DNA of 64,000 nucleotides, taken from contig NW_015961948.1 of assembly GCF_000497045.1 (NCBI RefSeq), positions 124,001-188,000 of the forward strand, written 5' to 3'. Below are positions 9,959-19,945 of the stretch, in pieces; the stretch's first letter is position 1; each line of letters starts with the position of its first letter. A program made the translations under genes and the position numbers. The notes under the pieces are model-generated. The model ran no database searches. It saw only the letters and a list, made by a program, of their open reading frames with translations, and had not been told where the DNA came from. Source of the stretch: Kalmanozyma brasiliensis GHG001 (taxonomy: Eukaryota; Basidiomycota; Ustilaginomycetes; Ustilaginales).

Positions 9959-11072
9959 TTCGATTGCCGTTGTGATCCTCAAACTCGTCTGGTGGATGTG
10001 ACCGGGGTCGAAGGTGAGTCCAGATGGACTACGGTACTGCGATTGGAGGGCAGTAGCCTCAAGGACGTTGATGCGACCTTTATGATGGAATGGCGAGGAT
10101 ATGGTGACGAGGGAAGGTGGGATGCAGAGGAACCGGAATCGAATGAAAGCTTGCGTGTCGGTGTCCGCGGCGCAGGATGAGGTGGATGTCTGTGCTTTGA
10201 TTGACGATGTATGCGGACCCCTTTTCGCCTCATCACACCTCGAACTCGGCCAAGCAACCCAGCGTCCGGGCTCAGTTCTTCTGGTTGATCGATTTGGCCG
10301 AGCTTACGAGATTGCTTGGCTTGGATGCTTTGCCGTTTGCACCGCGGATCAACAAATGAAAGAAAAGCATAGCCAGTCCAGGGTCTTCCGAAGCCAGAAG
10401 GAGAATTTCGGGCTGCGATTCCTCCACTTTGAAAGGATCGAGACTGCTGTGCTGCCTCGACTTTCCGCAATGGCAGCAAATCGATCGTTGCAGCAGTCGC
10501 CGTGGCTCGGCTTCTCGGAATCTTCTCGAGCGGAACGCGCCTTCTTATCGTTAGAACCAGATCTTCGAAAGGCTGCAGGCTGCAGGCTGCAGGCTGCAGG
10601 CTGCAGGCTGCTGAGCTCGTTTTGCTCTGGCTAGACGCGTCGCTCACAAAATCCGATCTTCTTTGCAGCGTGCAGTGACAAGCAAAGCGGATCAGAAGGC
10701 ACGGCTTTGCTTTCCCTGCAGCATCACGCCATCTCACAGCTGTCAAAGCGCTCAAATCGGCGATCCATCGACGGCCGTGACCTTTGACATCTAAAGTAGA
10801 CGTGCTGCTCAGCACACGCCTCCTGAACGATACAAAGGATACGGAACCGCTCCCACTTGCTCGACTAGGAAGTCCTCGTTCCTGCCGGTTGGGTCAGCGA
10901 CGATCGCGGGCTGCAAAAGCCTGCCCTCTTGCATCGCGCCTTCAAATTGGATCGACATTCACTCTGCATGTCACTACACATCAGCCTCGAAGACATGACA
11001 ACCTTGCTAGAATATTTGTGGAAAAGCAGAAAGAAGAGCTGTTTGAGATGGAAGCAGCGCCAATGGGACTCC
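9959..11072. other. Intergenic with a short tandem repeat
   Basis: This gap is the ALO1 promoter side and the 3' side of the next leftward gene. A minus-strand open frame covers most of it but begins at a non-ATG codon and is interrupted in composition by a heptamer repeat (listed separately). No gene is supported. Confidence 0.5.
10571..10610. repeat. Heptamer tandem repeat (ggctgca)n
   Basis: Five perfect copies of ggctgca followed by ggctg occupy 40 bp. The unit holds a PstI-like ctgcag palindrome at each junction. It lies about 600 bp upstream of the ALO1 ATG in non-coding sequence, and is likely length-polymorphic. Confidence 0.95.
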
Positions 11073-12179
11073 TCAAGGGCCGGTGAACCTGACCCCAGAG
11101 GGACTTTTCGAGCCCGGCTTGGGGCCCAACAGCAGCTTGCCGTGGCCCTGGGCTAACACCTTGTCCCCCTGGCTCAGAGCAGGCTGGACGAGTCTCGGGT
11201 CGGGATCAAGGCCATAAACACCGACGAACATGTCCCCTCCAGCCATCTTCTGGCATTCGTTCGGCTTGAAGGGTCGGGCGCTGACGTCCTGGTGCGCGCA
11301 AGCATGGTAGCCGGTCTGACCCACATCGTAGTAGGTGGGGCTGAAGATCGTGTCGATGGTAGGGCCAAGGGGCTGGACGGCTTTGTAGGATCGGAAGTCA
11401 GTGAGGGAGAGGGGGGTGCATTGGACGGTGCTGTAGAGCTGTTTCTTGGGCGTAGAGGTGCAGTCCGGGGTAGTGTACATGAGCAGCACACCGCCGCCGC
11501 CCCAGGAAGCCTCTTCGAGGCAGACGGCACAGGCACCCGTGCTGACGCGGCGAGAACCGCGTCTGCGATGAGAGTTGGTCTTCATTAGCGCGTTGTCGGT
11601 GGAGTACTGAGGAGTGCGCTTGATCGGGATGTTGTCCGGGTTCCACACGTAGCCCTGTACATTGAGCGAGGCCTCCTGTCGCGCCGTCCACACACCCACC
11701 TGACTCGCGTCGAGGTTGGGGAACGTCACGCACTCCTTCTTGCTAAACGCCTCGAACGTCCGAGCAGCCGACATGAACGCCATGTTCTGGACCACCGTGT
11801 CCGACTCTTCACCCTTGGCAAAGCCGAGACCCATGCCACGGGCCGCAGCGATGATGCGGAGAGAGCCAAATGGCCGCTTGAGCGAATGCGCCACAGTGCC
11901 ATCGAAGAGCATCTGCTCGTTGCCCTCGATCAATGCACGAGGGGTGGTGCGTGCGAGCGGCAGAGGCGTGGCACAGTTGGTGTCGGCAAAGAAGGCGACA
12001 TTGATGATGGGGCAGTTGGACGGATCCTTGGCGAATTTTTTATAGCAATCGCGACCATCATCGTCGCGTTTGTAAAGGTGCGTGGATAAATGCTGGGGGC
12101 TGGCGATTGTCTGGGAGGGGACGATGGCTGCCACCAGCAGCAGGCTGATCAGAAGACCGTGGCGGATGGGACCCAGCAT
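11073..12179 (-). CDS. Unknown secreted protein with Kex2-like site
   Basis: The product has 368 aa. The N-terminus (MLGPIRHGLLISLLLVAAIV, then PSQTIAS) is a clear signal peptide with a predicted cut near residue 27. A dibasic site follows at 37-38 (LYKRDDD), the kind cut by Kex2. The mature part has about ten Cys, no second membrane span and no GPI signal; a short basic SHRRRGSRR stretch lies in the middle. I do not recognise the fold: no catalytic signature of a hydrolase, LysM, CFEM or hydrophobin is visible. It could be a candidate effector or a wall-associated protein of plant-associated smuts, but that rests only on secretion and lack of a known domain. ATG 12179 is chosen because it places the signal peptide at the very N-terminus; the frame stays open further upstream. 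A TATA-like element lies about 70 bp upstream. Confidence 0.75.
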   Translation of the reverse strand: MLGPIRHGLLISLLLVAAIVPSQTIASPQHLSTHLYKRDDDGRDCYKKFAKDPSNCPIINVAFFADTNCATPLPLARTTPRALIEGNEQMLFDGTVAHSLKRPFGSLRIIAAARGMGLGFAKGEESDTVVQNMAFMSAARTFEAFSKKECVTFPNLDASQVGVWTARQEASLNVQGYVWNPDNIPIKRTPQYSTDNALMKTNSHRRRGSRRVSTGACAVCLEEASWGGGGVLLMYTTPDCTSTPKKQLYSTVQCTPLSLTDFRSYKAVQPLGPTIDTIFSPTYYDVGQTGYHACAHQDVSARPFKPNECQKMAGGDMFVGVYGLDPDPRLVQPALSQGDKVLAQGHGKLLLGPKPGSKSPSGVRFTGP

Positions 12180-12249
12180 TTTGCGTGATCGGAAGGCAGG
12201 TAGGCAAGCTTGTTGTCGAAACGATTGACCTGATTCGACGAATGCGCTC

Positions 12250-12257
12250 CTTATAAG
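12250..12257 (-). promoter_or_regulatory. TATA-like box of the secreted-protein gene
   Basis: The minus strand reads CTTATAAG here, about 70 bp upstream of the ATG at 12179. Position and sequence fit a TATA element, which suggests a regulated rather than constitutive promoter. Confidence 0.4.
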
Positions 12258-12532
12258 GCATCTTCCATCGTCGCAGTCCGTCGTGCATTCCATGCTGGAC
12301 AGTGAGCGAGAGAGATTCGAAGTCGATGCTTTAGAGCTAAGTCGAGCCGCGGGAAACCCCTGATTCATAACCTTCCACCTTCATTTGCGGCGTTCATCCC
12401 ACTCGTTGCCACCATCCCTCGGTGATCAACACAATTTGAGTTGTCGCTTCATCTCTCATCACCCACTCGTGAACGGACACCGTCGCATCAATCGAGCAAA
12501 GGCGCCATTGCATTGTGACAGATGAAGCCACT
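12258..12532. other. Intergenic, upstream region of the secreted-protein gene
   Basis: This is the remainder of the 353-bp gap between the secreted-protein ATG and the EI24 stop. No gene or repeat is visible. Confidence 0.5.
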
Positions 12533-14137
12533 CTAGTCTGCCTTCCGATGATTCGCGGCGGGACCTTTTGGTGGTGGACCTAGAGGGCCCTTGGCCGTTG
12601 CCGACGGTCTCGCATACATGTTCTGTCCCGAGTTGCTGTACGTCCCTGTCGCGGACCCTGCCAGCCCGGGCACACCGCCGCCCACCTTCATCTGACCGTA
12701 CGCATCGCCCATCGCAGCCCCACCATTTGCTGCTTCCTGAGACGATCGAGGGGCTGCACCGTACGCCGACCACGCTGTGGGTGAATTGCGCCCCGAATTG
12801 AGGTTGCTGCGGCTGCCATTGTTGAAGATACCGCCCACCATCTCTGCTGCTCGTTTCCCACCCGTGCCAAAGCCTCCGAATCCTCCATTGACCGAAAAGC
12901 CGCCCGAGTTGGAGGTGGAAAGGTCGCCGGTCCTGCCGTACATATTGGCGCTCCGCTCGTAGGCCTGTGCGGACGGTGCGAGAGGTGCGTCGGCAAACGA
13001 GGGCAAGAGCTGGAGCACGAGGCGGTGCAGCTTGACCGTGGGCCAAAAGACGGCGAGACGCGAGGGGACGAGTCGATGAAGGGGACCGTTGGCGTAATCG
13101 GACCCACCGCCGACGCCGAAGCCGTTGGAGGAAGATGCGACGGCTCCGGAGGCCGAGATCCGCGGCTGAGGATCGGCGAGCATCGCTAGCACCGTGCAGA
13201 ACGGGAAGACGAGCATGAAGAGCATCAAGTTGAGCAGTCCGCTCGGATGGAAGAAGGACACCGCAGTGGACGGCAGACCGAACGCGATAAAGTACGACCA
13301 CCTCTCCTCGCAGTAGCGCATCCTGCGATCCAGCGACCACCCTCGGGAGATCCACGCCTGCTCGAAACAGTAGTATCCATCGACAAGACACATGAACAAG
13401 AAGGACAGTGGTCGACCGAGGTAGGGTATGCGACCCAGCAGGACGTAGAGGATGGTGTAGTTGAGGATGAGGATGATTCGGTAGATCTCCTGCACCAGAC
13501 GCCGCGATGTGCCTGGAGGTAGCGATGGATTGGACAGGGTGAGACGTCGGACGTGGCCGTGCCGAAGCTTGTAGGCAGCCTGCGCGATGTCGGAGGTCCA
13601 CGAAGAGGCGAGGAGGTAGCTTCCGCCTATGAGAGGATACAACCAAAAGACGTTGCCTAACCCGCCAACAATCGATCCGGATTCTGCCATGTTCTGCACG
13701 TTCTTGACCGGCGGACCCTGGAAGAGGATCTTGGGAAAGAAGGCCAGCTCGAAGAAAAATACGACGGCAGCGATCGTACCGCTGAGTAGCAGGCCTTTGA
13801 GGACGCCGTTGCGGATCTCGCTGGAGCTGGCGATGAGCTTGAAGGCTTCTGGCCATCGATTTCCATCCCACCAGCCTGCTCTCGCCCAGTTGAGGTGGCA
13901 TCGCAGACTCTGGACTAACGGCATGCGCGGAATGCGCTCTGCAGGACCTTTCGCAGACCAAGATGTTGGACGAGCGCTTGTTCCCAGAGGCCACGGCAGG
14001 CCAGTGTCGTAGATCTCATCGATCCTCCCTCCTCCCCCACCCTCGACGTCGAGATCCACGTCGGACACCGACATTGCATTGGGTCGATGGTAGAAACCGC
14101 TCGACGCGACGCGGCTGTTGGCCGGGACGCCCAGCAT
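12533..14137 (-). CDS. EI24-domain multi-span protein
   Basis: The product has 534 aa. Several hydrophobic segments between about 105 and 330 match the EI24 (etoposide-induced 2.4 / CysZ-like) layout: RNGVLKGLLLSGTIAAVVFF near 108-128, a span at about 155-175, the pair IYRIILILNYTILYVLLGRI near 215-240 and the family-typical GYYCFEQAWISRGWSLDRR near 258-276 (Y-x-F-E-x-x-W...RGW), then WSYFIAFGLPSTAVSF and a last span. In animals EI24 is an ER protein needed for autophagy and linked to p53 signalling; the fungal role is little known. The C-terminal 200 residues are Gly/Ser/Asn-rich and probably disordered. The ATG at 14137 is well placed. Confidence 0.8.
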   Translation of the reverse strand: MLGVPANSRVASSGFYHRPNAMSVSDVDLDVEGGGGGRIDEIYDTGLPWPLGTSARPTSWSAKGPAERIPRMPLVQSLRCHLNWARAGWWDGNRWPEAFKLIASSSEIRNGVLKGLLLSGTIAAVVFFFELAFFPKILFQGPPVKNVQNMAESGSIVGGLGNVFWLYPLIGGSYLLASSWTSDIAQAAYKLRHGHVRRLTLSNPSLPPGTSRRLVQEIYRIILILNYTILYVLLGRIPYLGRPLSFLFMCLVDGYYCFEQAWISRGWSLDRRMRYCEERWSYFIAFGLPSTAVSFFHPSGLLNLMLFMLVFPFCTVLAMLADPQPRISASGAVASSSNGFGVGGGSDYANGPLHRLVPSRLAVFWPTVKLHRLVLQLLPSFADAPLAPSAQAYERSANMYGRTGDLSTSNSGGFSVNGGFGGFGTGGKRAAEMVGGIFNNGSRSNLNSGRNSPTAWSAYGAAPRSSQEAANGGAAMGDAYGQMKVGGGVPGLAGSATGTYSNSGQNMYARPSATAKGPLGPPPKGPAANHRKAD

Positions 14138-14537
14138 TTTGGATCGTAGTCGGTCTTGGAGCTGTATGTCAACGTTGTCTGCGTGTGCTCTGCGTGGTTG
14201 AGTTGGAATGCGAGCGCCGTTGGAGTAGAACCTGCCTTGCTATGAGTTGATGCTTTTCGTCGTTCAGATGATCGTAGCGGCTGCGCACTTGTGGGAGAGC
14301 CGCCTTGTACCGCCGTGATCGCACAGCGATGCGATGATGTAGTGCGTGGAGCGGTGCCGCCTTGACGCCGCAGCGAAAGTGATGGTGGACGACGAGAGAT
14401 GAAAGCGCCTCCCACGAATACAAAAAGGAGGACTGTGCGTGCTCGACCCTTTCTTCTCGAGCCTAAATTTAGCTGGCGCTCTTACCACAAACTAACAAGT
14501 GATCATATCAACATCATATGAATCCGCTAGTATCCTG
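14138..14537. other. Intergenic between EI24 and tRNA-Lys
   Basis: This 400-bp stretch lies upstream of the leftward EI24 gene. No gene is supported; a pyrimidine/purine-biased leader flanks the ATG. Confidence 0.45.
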
Positions 14538-14642
14538 TCCCGGCTAGCTCAGTCGGTAGAGCGTCAGACTCTTACTACAAGGGTTTCCGAGCATGTTCTC
14601 GGTCTAATCTGAATGTCGTGGGTTCGAGCCCCACGTTGGGAG
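14538..14642 (+). tRNA. tRNA-Lys (anticodon CUU) with intron
   Basis: The acceptor strands TCCCGGC (14538-14544) and GTTGGGA (14635-14641) pair, with discriminator G at 14642. The A box TAGCTCAGTCGG and the D stem GCTC/GAGC follow. The anticodon stem TCAGA/TCTGA encloses the loop CT-CTT-A-A with anticodon CTT at 14571-14573. A 32-nt intron (14575-14606) sits at the canonical place one base after the anticodon; it contains a CCGAG...CTCGG hairpin and an AAG that can pair with the anticodon, as expected of the eukaryotic pre-tRNA splicing fold. The T arm GTGGG-TTCGAGC-CCCAC carries the B box. No CCA is encoded. Confidence 0.96.
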
Positions 14643-14645
14643 GAA

Positions 14646-14651
14646 TTTTTT
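14646..14651 (+). terminator. RNA polymerase III terminator of tRNA-Lys
   Basis: A run of six T begins four bases after the tRNA discriminator base. Confidence 0.85.
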
Positions 14652-16749
14652 GCTATTGATTTTTGAGGCCTTCCATTCGGAGGCCCTTTTTGCCAGCTTG
14701 AATTGGACAAGCCCTCTTGCGAACTGCCTGCTCCCAGATACAGTTGCTGCTGTCATGTGTGTTCTGCACGCTGTTGGAATAATGGAGGGTCTGGAGATGT
14801 TCGCAGACGGGCGAGGCTGTCAATCAAGACGACTTCCGACAAGAGAGGGCGGAGTTCTCCGTTTCCGTGTGCAGCTCTGCAGGCTCTTGCGCTTCCCTTT
14901 CATGCCGTCGTCATCGTCTGATCACGACTGCAGATGATGTGTGCTTATCAAAAGGGGCTCCACCTCGCGATACCATAGATCAGACGACCGAAAGAGAAAG
15001 CCAGTCGTCAGAAGATGAGATCACATGCCGCCGCCGACTGGTCAGGGACAGGCCCAGCTCAAACTGCGGTTGAATTTTGTTGCGTCTCGAACCGGCGTCT
15101 CGGGCTGGAATTCGGGAAAAGGTAGATCGCCTCTCTCTTGTCTTGAGCCCGCGGTCGAAGCGTTCATGCGAACAACGTCACCGACCTCGTTGACCAAAAA
15201 GGGGTTGTCGAAAGCGCTGAGACCCCGCAGAACCCTTTGAGCAGGCCAGCTGATCGAGTAGGCTCGTGACCCTGCCTCTATCGCTGCACGTCCATTAGAT
15301 CATTGAGGTCCGTCCTGCCGCCGAAACTTGGCCGTAAACGTCCGAGACGTCTTGGCATGATCAGGATGCAAGGTCAAACGACGAAGCGCCAATAAGAAGG
15401 CACCAAGATCCATAGCCGACGAGAAATCGAAACGGAGCATGCAGCAATTCGGGTCACTTCTAGACGGTGATTGGGCGCCAATTTTGCGATCCGATGTCTT
15501 CTCGCATAAGGGTCAAAACTTTCGAGGCAGCTTCCCATGACCATGCTGTTTTGACCAATCGCAGGAAATCAAGGCTCTTTCACTTGCCCTTCCTGCGCCG
15601 GTTGTTGTTTCGTGACTCGTCTGCGCCATTGTCAAGCTCTTCATCTCGCACTTGTGGCCCCTCTAGCTGCATGAACCCACCAACAGAGATAAGCACGCAC
15701 TCAATGATTCGCTGGAAGGTGACGCCCATATCAAGAGCTTGAGCCTGATGATGAAGTCGGGATGACGCGGCGAGCTCCGCTCTGGTATGCGGGCCGTCGC
15801 TGCGCGGCTAGCTGTCACAGGAAAAAAAAAAAAGTTGAGCCGTTCCGCTGCTTTGCTGAGTTGGAAAAATTTCAAGCGGCAGAACTGCATCATCGGGTTG
15901 CATGCATCTCGGAAAATAATCACTCTTTAGGTCTGCGCTTTGCTCCAGAGGAGGGCGAAGCGAAGAACAAAGCCGACGGTCGGCGGGATTTTCGTTCGAG
16001 TTGTAGCCGCCTGTCGAGAAGGAAAGCAACCGAATAAGCGAGGACTGTGACAAGGCAATAATGATGATGCTCTTTCGCTCTCGGCTCTCTTCCGAGGGCT
16101 GTCTTTTCTCTCTTTCTCTTTCAAGGCGCGCTGAATGAGCTCTCTGGAGTTGAGCCGGTGTGACTACAAAGGATTCTCCCCCAGTTTCTCCGACGGAAGG
16201 ATGTCAAAGCCGAAGCAAAGCGTAACGTGACGATACAGCATGGTGGGCGGTTGAAGAGCCAATTCCCCCACACTGTGTGCTCGACAGCTCGAGTGCTCGA
16301 ATGAGGCTGCGCAGCTTGCTAATGCTTCTGCGCCGTTGCCCCCCACTCGATGGTCAGACGACCAGTCTTTCGAGCTGCAGATTGGAAGACGAAGAGCCTG
16401 GCTTGAACCGGCACCATTTGAAGCTTTGCTCGAGCATGCATTGTGCAGAAGCTCCTTTGCTATCTTTCGCCCACCTTTCGGCACAAAGCGCGAACGACCT
16501 CGCTGCACCCCCTCATTGGTCGTCGTCTTTGTTCATCCAGATTGCGCCCGCTCCTCCCCTCTCCTTTCATCTTCCCACCACCGTCCCCATCGCCCCTGCG
16601 GCTCACCCTTATCTCTAGCATCTACACCCGACTTCTTGTCCTCCCTCCATACCATCCTCGGTCGGGACACGCAGACATCTTCACATCAGCCACCTTACTC
16701 GCTCAACCAACGACTTCGCTTTCATCTCAAAGTCATCGCATCGCACAAC
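14652..16749. other. Intergenic 2.1 kb, amino-acid transporter upstream region
   Basis: No gene is supported. There is an A12 tract at 15822-15833. From about 16540 to 16749 the plus strand is very pyrimidine-rich (ccctctcctttcatcttccc and similar), typical of a core promoter and leader region in these fungi, just before the transporter ATG. Open frames here have no ATG or lie in this leader. Confidence 0.5.
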
Positions 16750-18337
16750 ATGGCTTCAACAGGCCACCACTCCCCCCTCGAGGATCGCTCCAGCGGCTCC
16801 GTCTCGCCAACACAGACCGTCGACGTCGAAAAGAATGCCAATCACGACTCGATCAAGCCTCACGTCGAGGATGCAAAGATCTCTTCCACCTCGCCAGTGG
16901 AGCAGACCATGTTCGGCGAGAAGCGAGAGCAGTACCGCAGCGAGGAGGATTACATGTTTGAACAGCAGAAGCGCTCGGCAGGAGACCACAAGTTCAATCG
17001 CCTCGGCTGGAAGAAGCTCACCATCTGCTTGATCGTCGAAGCTATCGCTCTGGGCGCGCTCTCCATTCCCTCGGCGTTCGCAACGCTCGGAATGGTCGCC
17101 GGTGTCCTTGTCAGCGTCGGTATCGGCTTCATCGCCATCTACACAAGTTACATCGTCGGTCAGGTCAAGGTCAAGTTCCCGCAGGTCTCGCATTACGCCG
17201 ACGCCGGACAGCTCATGATGGGCCGCTTTGGCTACGAGCTCATCGGCGCCATGTTTGTCCTCCAGCTTACGCTTCTCGTAGGCTCGCACTGCCTAACCGG
17301 TACCATCGCCTTCCTCAACCTCAGCGACAATGCCATCTGCTCGCTCGTCTTCGGCATCATCTCGGCCATCATCCTTTTCCTCGTTGCAGTGCCTCCCTCC
17401 TTCTCCGAGGTGGCCATCCTCGGATACATCGACTTCGCCTCCATCATCATTGCCATTGGCATCGTCATCATCGGCACGGGGGTCAGGAAGAATCAGGCCT
17501 CTGTCACTCCCACGCTCACAGAATGGTCCGCCTGGCCAAAGGAAGGCACCACGTTCGCCGACGCCTGGGTCGCGCTCACCAACATTGTCTTTGCCTACTC
17601 GTTCGCCATGTGCCAGTTCTCGTTTATGGACGAGATGCACACCCCCACCGACTATGTCAAGAGCATCTACGCGCTGGGCATCATCGAGATCTTCATCTAC
17701 ACGATCACCGGTGCGCTCGTCTACGCCTTTGTTGGCACCGGCGTCCAATCTCCTGCGCTCCTCTCGGCGGGTCCGACGCTCTCCAAGATCGCCTTTGGCA
17801 TTGCTCTGCCCGTCATCTTCATCTCGGGTTCCATCAACACCACCGTCATCGCGCGTTACATCCACGGCCGTATCTTCAAAGACTCGGTGATTCGCTACAT
17901 CAACACCAAGATGGGCTGGATCACCTGGCTCGCCGTTGTGGCTGTGATCACCGTGGCGGCTTGGATCATCGCTGAGGCCATTCCCTTCTTCAGGTAAGGG
18001 GCAGTCGCTCGCTTGCTCGCGTGGCGAGAGAGAACCGCATGCTGACTCTTTCTCCCGTTATCTCCTCTCGTACAGCGATTTGCTCGGTATCATGTCGGCC
18101 CTCTTTGTCTCAGGCTTCACCTTCTACTTCCCGGCGCTCATGTGGTTCCTCCTCATCAAAGAGGGCAAGTGGAACGCCACACGCTGGAACATCATCCTTA
18201 GCATCGTCAACGCCGCCGTCTTTGTCCTCGGCCTGCTTGTGCTCGTCTGCGGCACCTACGCCTCGGTCAAGGATATCAAAGATCAGTACGCAAAGGGCAC
18301 CGTGGGTGGATCGTTCACGTGCGCGCCCATCGGTTAA
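16750..18337 (+). CDS. Amino-acid transporter, AAAP (Aa_trans) family
   Basis: Two exons (16750-17993 and 18076-18337) give 501 aa. The intron of 82 nt has GTAAGG and TACAG ends and restores the frame ...PFF-S-DLLG. Residues 1 to about 85 are a hydrophilic cytosolic N-terminus; span 1 begins at KKLTICLIVEAIALGALSIP, a near-perfect AAAP start with the GALSIPSAF helix break. About eleven spans follow, including FAYSFAMCQFSFMDEM and a last pair encoded by exon 2 (FTFYFPALMWFLLIKEGKWN). The closest known type is the neutral amino-acid permease group of filamentous fungi (N. crassa MTR-like), proton-coupled import at the plasma membrane; substrate is inferred. ATG 16750 is chosen although the frame is open to 16336, because the upstream part is a Pro/Ser/Thr leader with no conserved sequence. 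Confidence 0.88.
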
Positions 18338-18842
18338 GTAGAGGCGAAAGGATCTGATTTCCCTGGAGGAAGCAGCGCCAAGGCCTGTCGATGAACGCTC
18401 TCCATCATGCCCTTACCCCTTCTAATGCTTTGTAATGTACCCTCGCATACCTGCTCGCGGACTCACGTAATCGGCTCCAGCATAGACTCCTTACAGCCTC
18501 ATCTTTGCTGGTGCGTGTGTGAATGTACCTTGAACGGATATTGTGTGTGGGCTTGATCAACATGAGGTAGGTCAGCTGCTCGTGTGAGCAGGGGCAGACC
18601 CGATCTGAGGCGTATCGGGGACCTCCACTTTTTACCGCTTCGCTGCAGCGACTTTCTTCTCTTGCCTCAACGCAATTTGGTCAGCTTCCTGTCAAACGCT
18701 CATCACCTCCCGACGACGCCGACACTCGTCTCTCGACACACCAGCTCTCGCATCATCGAAGACAGAAGCAGCCAGCGAGACCTTCGATCCAGCACACACC
18801 TCCAATCCGCACGAAGTCACCTCACACCGAGTCACGCTAGCA
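18338..18842. other. Intergenic, RCF1 upstream region
   Basis: This 505-bp gap holds the 3' end of the transporter gene and the RCF1 promoter and leader. Only short frames are present and none is supported. Confidence 0.5.
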
Positions 18843-19600
18843 ATGTCGGGGATGCCAAACGCCGAACTAGCGCAGGAGCAGCAGCGACCTGGCGAGCCCA
18901 TCGCCTCTCCCGTTGGGCCGAATGCTCCCGAGCCAGCAATGCTGGGTTCTGAACTACCGGAAGCGCCCAAGGATAAGTTCTTCCGTAAGATGCGCGAGCA
19001 GCCGCTTGTTCCCATCGGTACGTTTCACCTGCCCCTTCACTCTGCCTTTCTTCTTTCACTGACACTCTTCCGCTCTTCCACTGCTTTGTGCTCCCTAATC
19101 AACTCGAATCGTGCCTTGATGCAACGATTACAGGCTCACTCCTGACGTGCGGCGCGCTAATCGCGGCATCCAACCACCTCCGTTCGGGCAACCGAGATCA
19201 GTTCAACCGCGCCCTTCGTTGGCGTGTCGGCTTCCAAGGTCTCACCGTCCTAGCTGCTCTCCTGGGCTCGTTCTACTACGGCCAACAAGCCGCCTCTTCC
19301 ACCCCCGTCCCACCACCAGCTACCTCCTCCACACCGCTACCGCAGGGCGCAGTGACGACGCTACCAGGTCGCGGGCCGACGGTGTGGCAGCAGACCCGCG
19401 CGGATGAGCGCGCCCACAAGGACAGGAGCGAGTTCGAAGGCCGTGTCGGCCAGGCGCTGGATCGGGAGCTGAACGACGATAAGCGCTTGGAAGAGGCGCT
19501 GCTCGGCAAGGAGGAGGTGGTGGATTTGGAACAGATGAAGAAAGAAAGGCAGGGGCGCGCTAGGAGCGCCATTGGTCAGGATGCTAGGAGACAGGTTTGA
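18843..19600 (+). CDS. RCF1: Respiratory supercomplex factor 1 (HIG1 domain)
   Basis: Two exons (18843-19017 and 19134-19600) give 213 aa; the 116-nt intron has GTACGT and TTACAG ends and splits a Gly codon. Residues 44-59 (DKFFRKMREQPLVPIG) lead into the first span at the splice junction (SLLTCGALIAASNHL), then a loop with ALRWRVGFQ, which fits the R-x-R-x3-Q core of the type 1 HIG1 signature, and the second span LTVLAALLGSFYYG. Rcf1 associates with complexes III and IV in the inner membrane and supports supercomplex formation and Cox3 assembly. The C-terminal 90 residues are an Ala/Glu/Arg-rich, probably helical extension. Without splicing, neither half would contain a whole HIG1 domain, which supports the intron. 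Confidence 0.9.
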
Positions 19601-19945
19601 TGCATACACAGCTGAATGGACGTGTTGTTTTCGCACTGTTCGTGAGGCGAAGATGAGTGGAGGATGAGGTGTGCATCGATTATGAGTGTGTGCGGTGTTG
19701 ATGATGCGCGAGATCGGCGGCAAACCACACGGGTAGAGAGTACGTTGTTCGACATGCAGAGGACTGACGAGATACAAATGTCCTTTCAGAGTTCGGTGCG
19801 GCTGCGTCGCTCGTTCAAGTGTCTGTCGCTGTGATCCACTGCCATCGGCACATACACGCACACACACATCATGCATGAAAGCAACCTTGACATCGCTACG
19901 CGTAAAAGTACATTGAAATTGAGCATTGACCCCGACACATTTGAT
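19601..19945. other. Convergent intergenic region
   Basis: This 345-bp stretch lies between the RCF1 and MFS transporter stops. A short cacacacacaca run (about 19855-19867) is present. No gene is seen. Confidence 0.5.

Noticed and set aside
9979..10815. 278-codon minus-strand frame upstream of ALO1
   Set aside because: It runs through the heptamer repeat, starts at a non-ATG codon and shows no domain.
15822..15833. A12 tract, possible retroposon tail
   Set aside because: No open frame, retroelement motif or target-site duplication beside it; an isolated homopolymer.
17293..17865. 190-codon minus-strand frame opposite the amino-acid transporter
   Set aside because: Asp/Gly/Glu-rich mirror of the membrane spans; no domain and no independent support.
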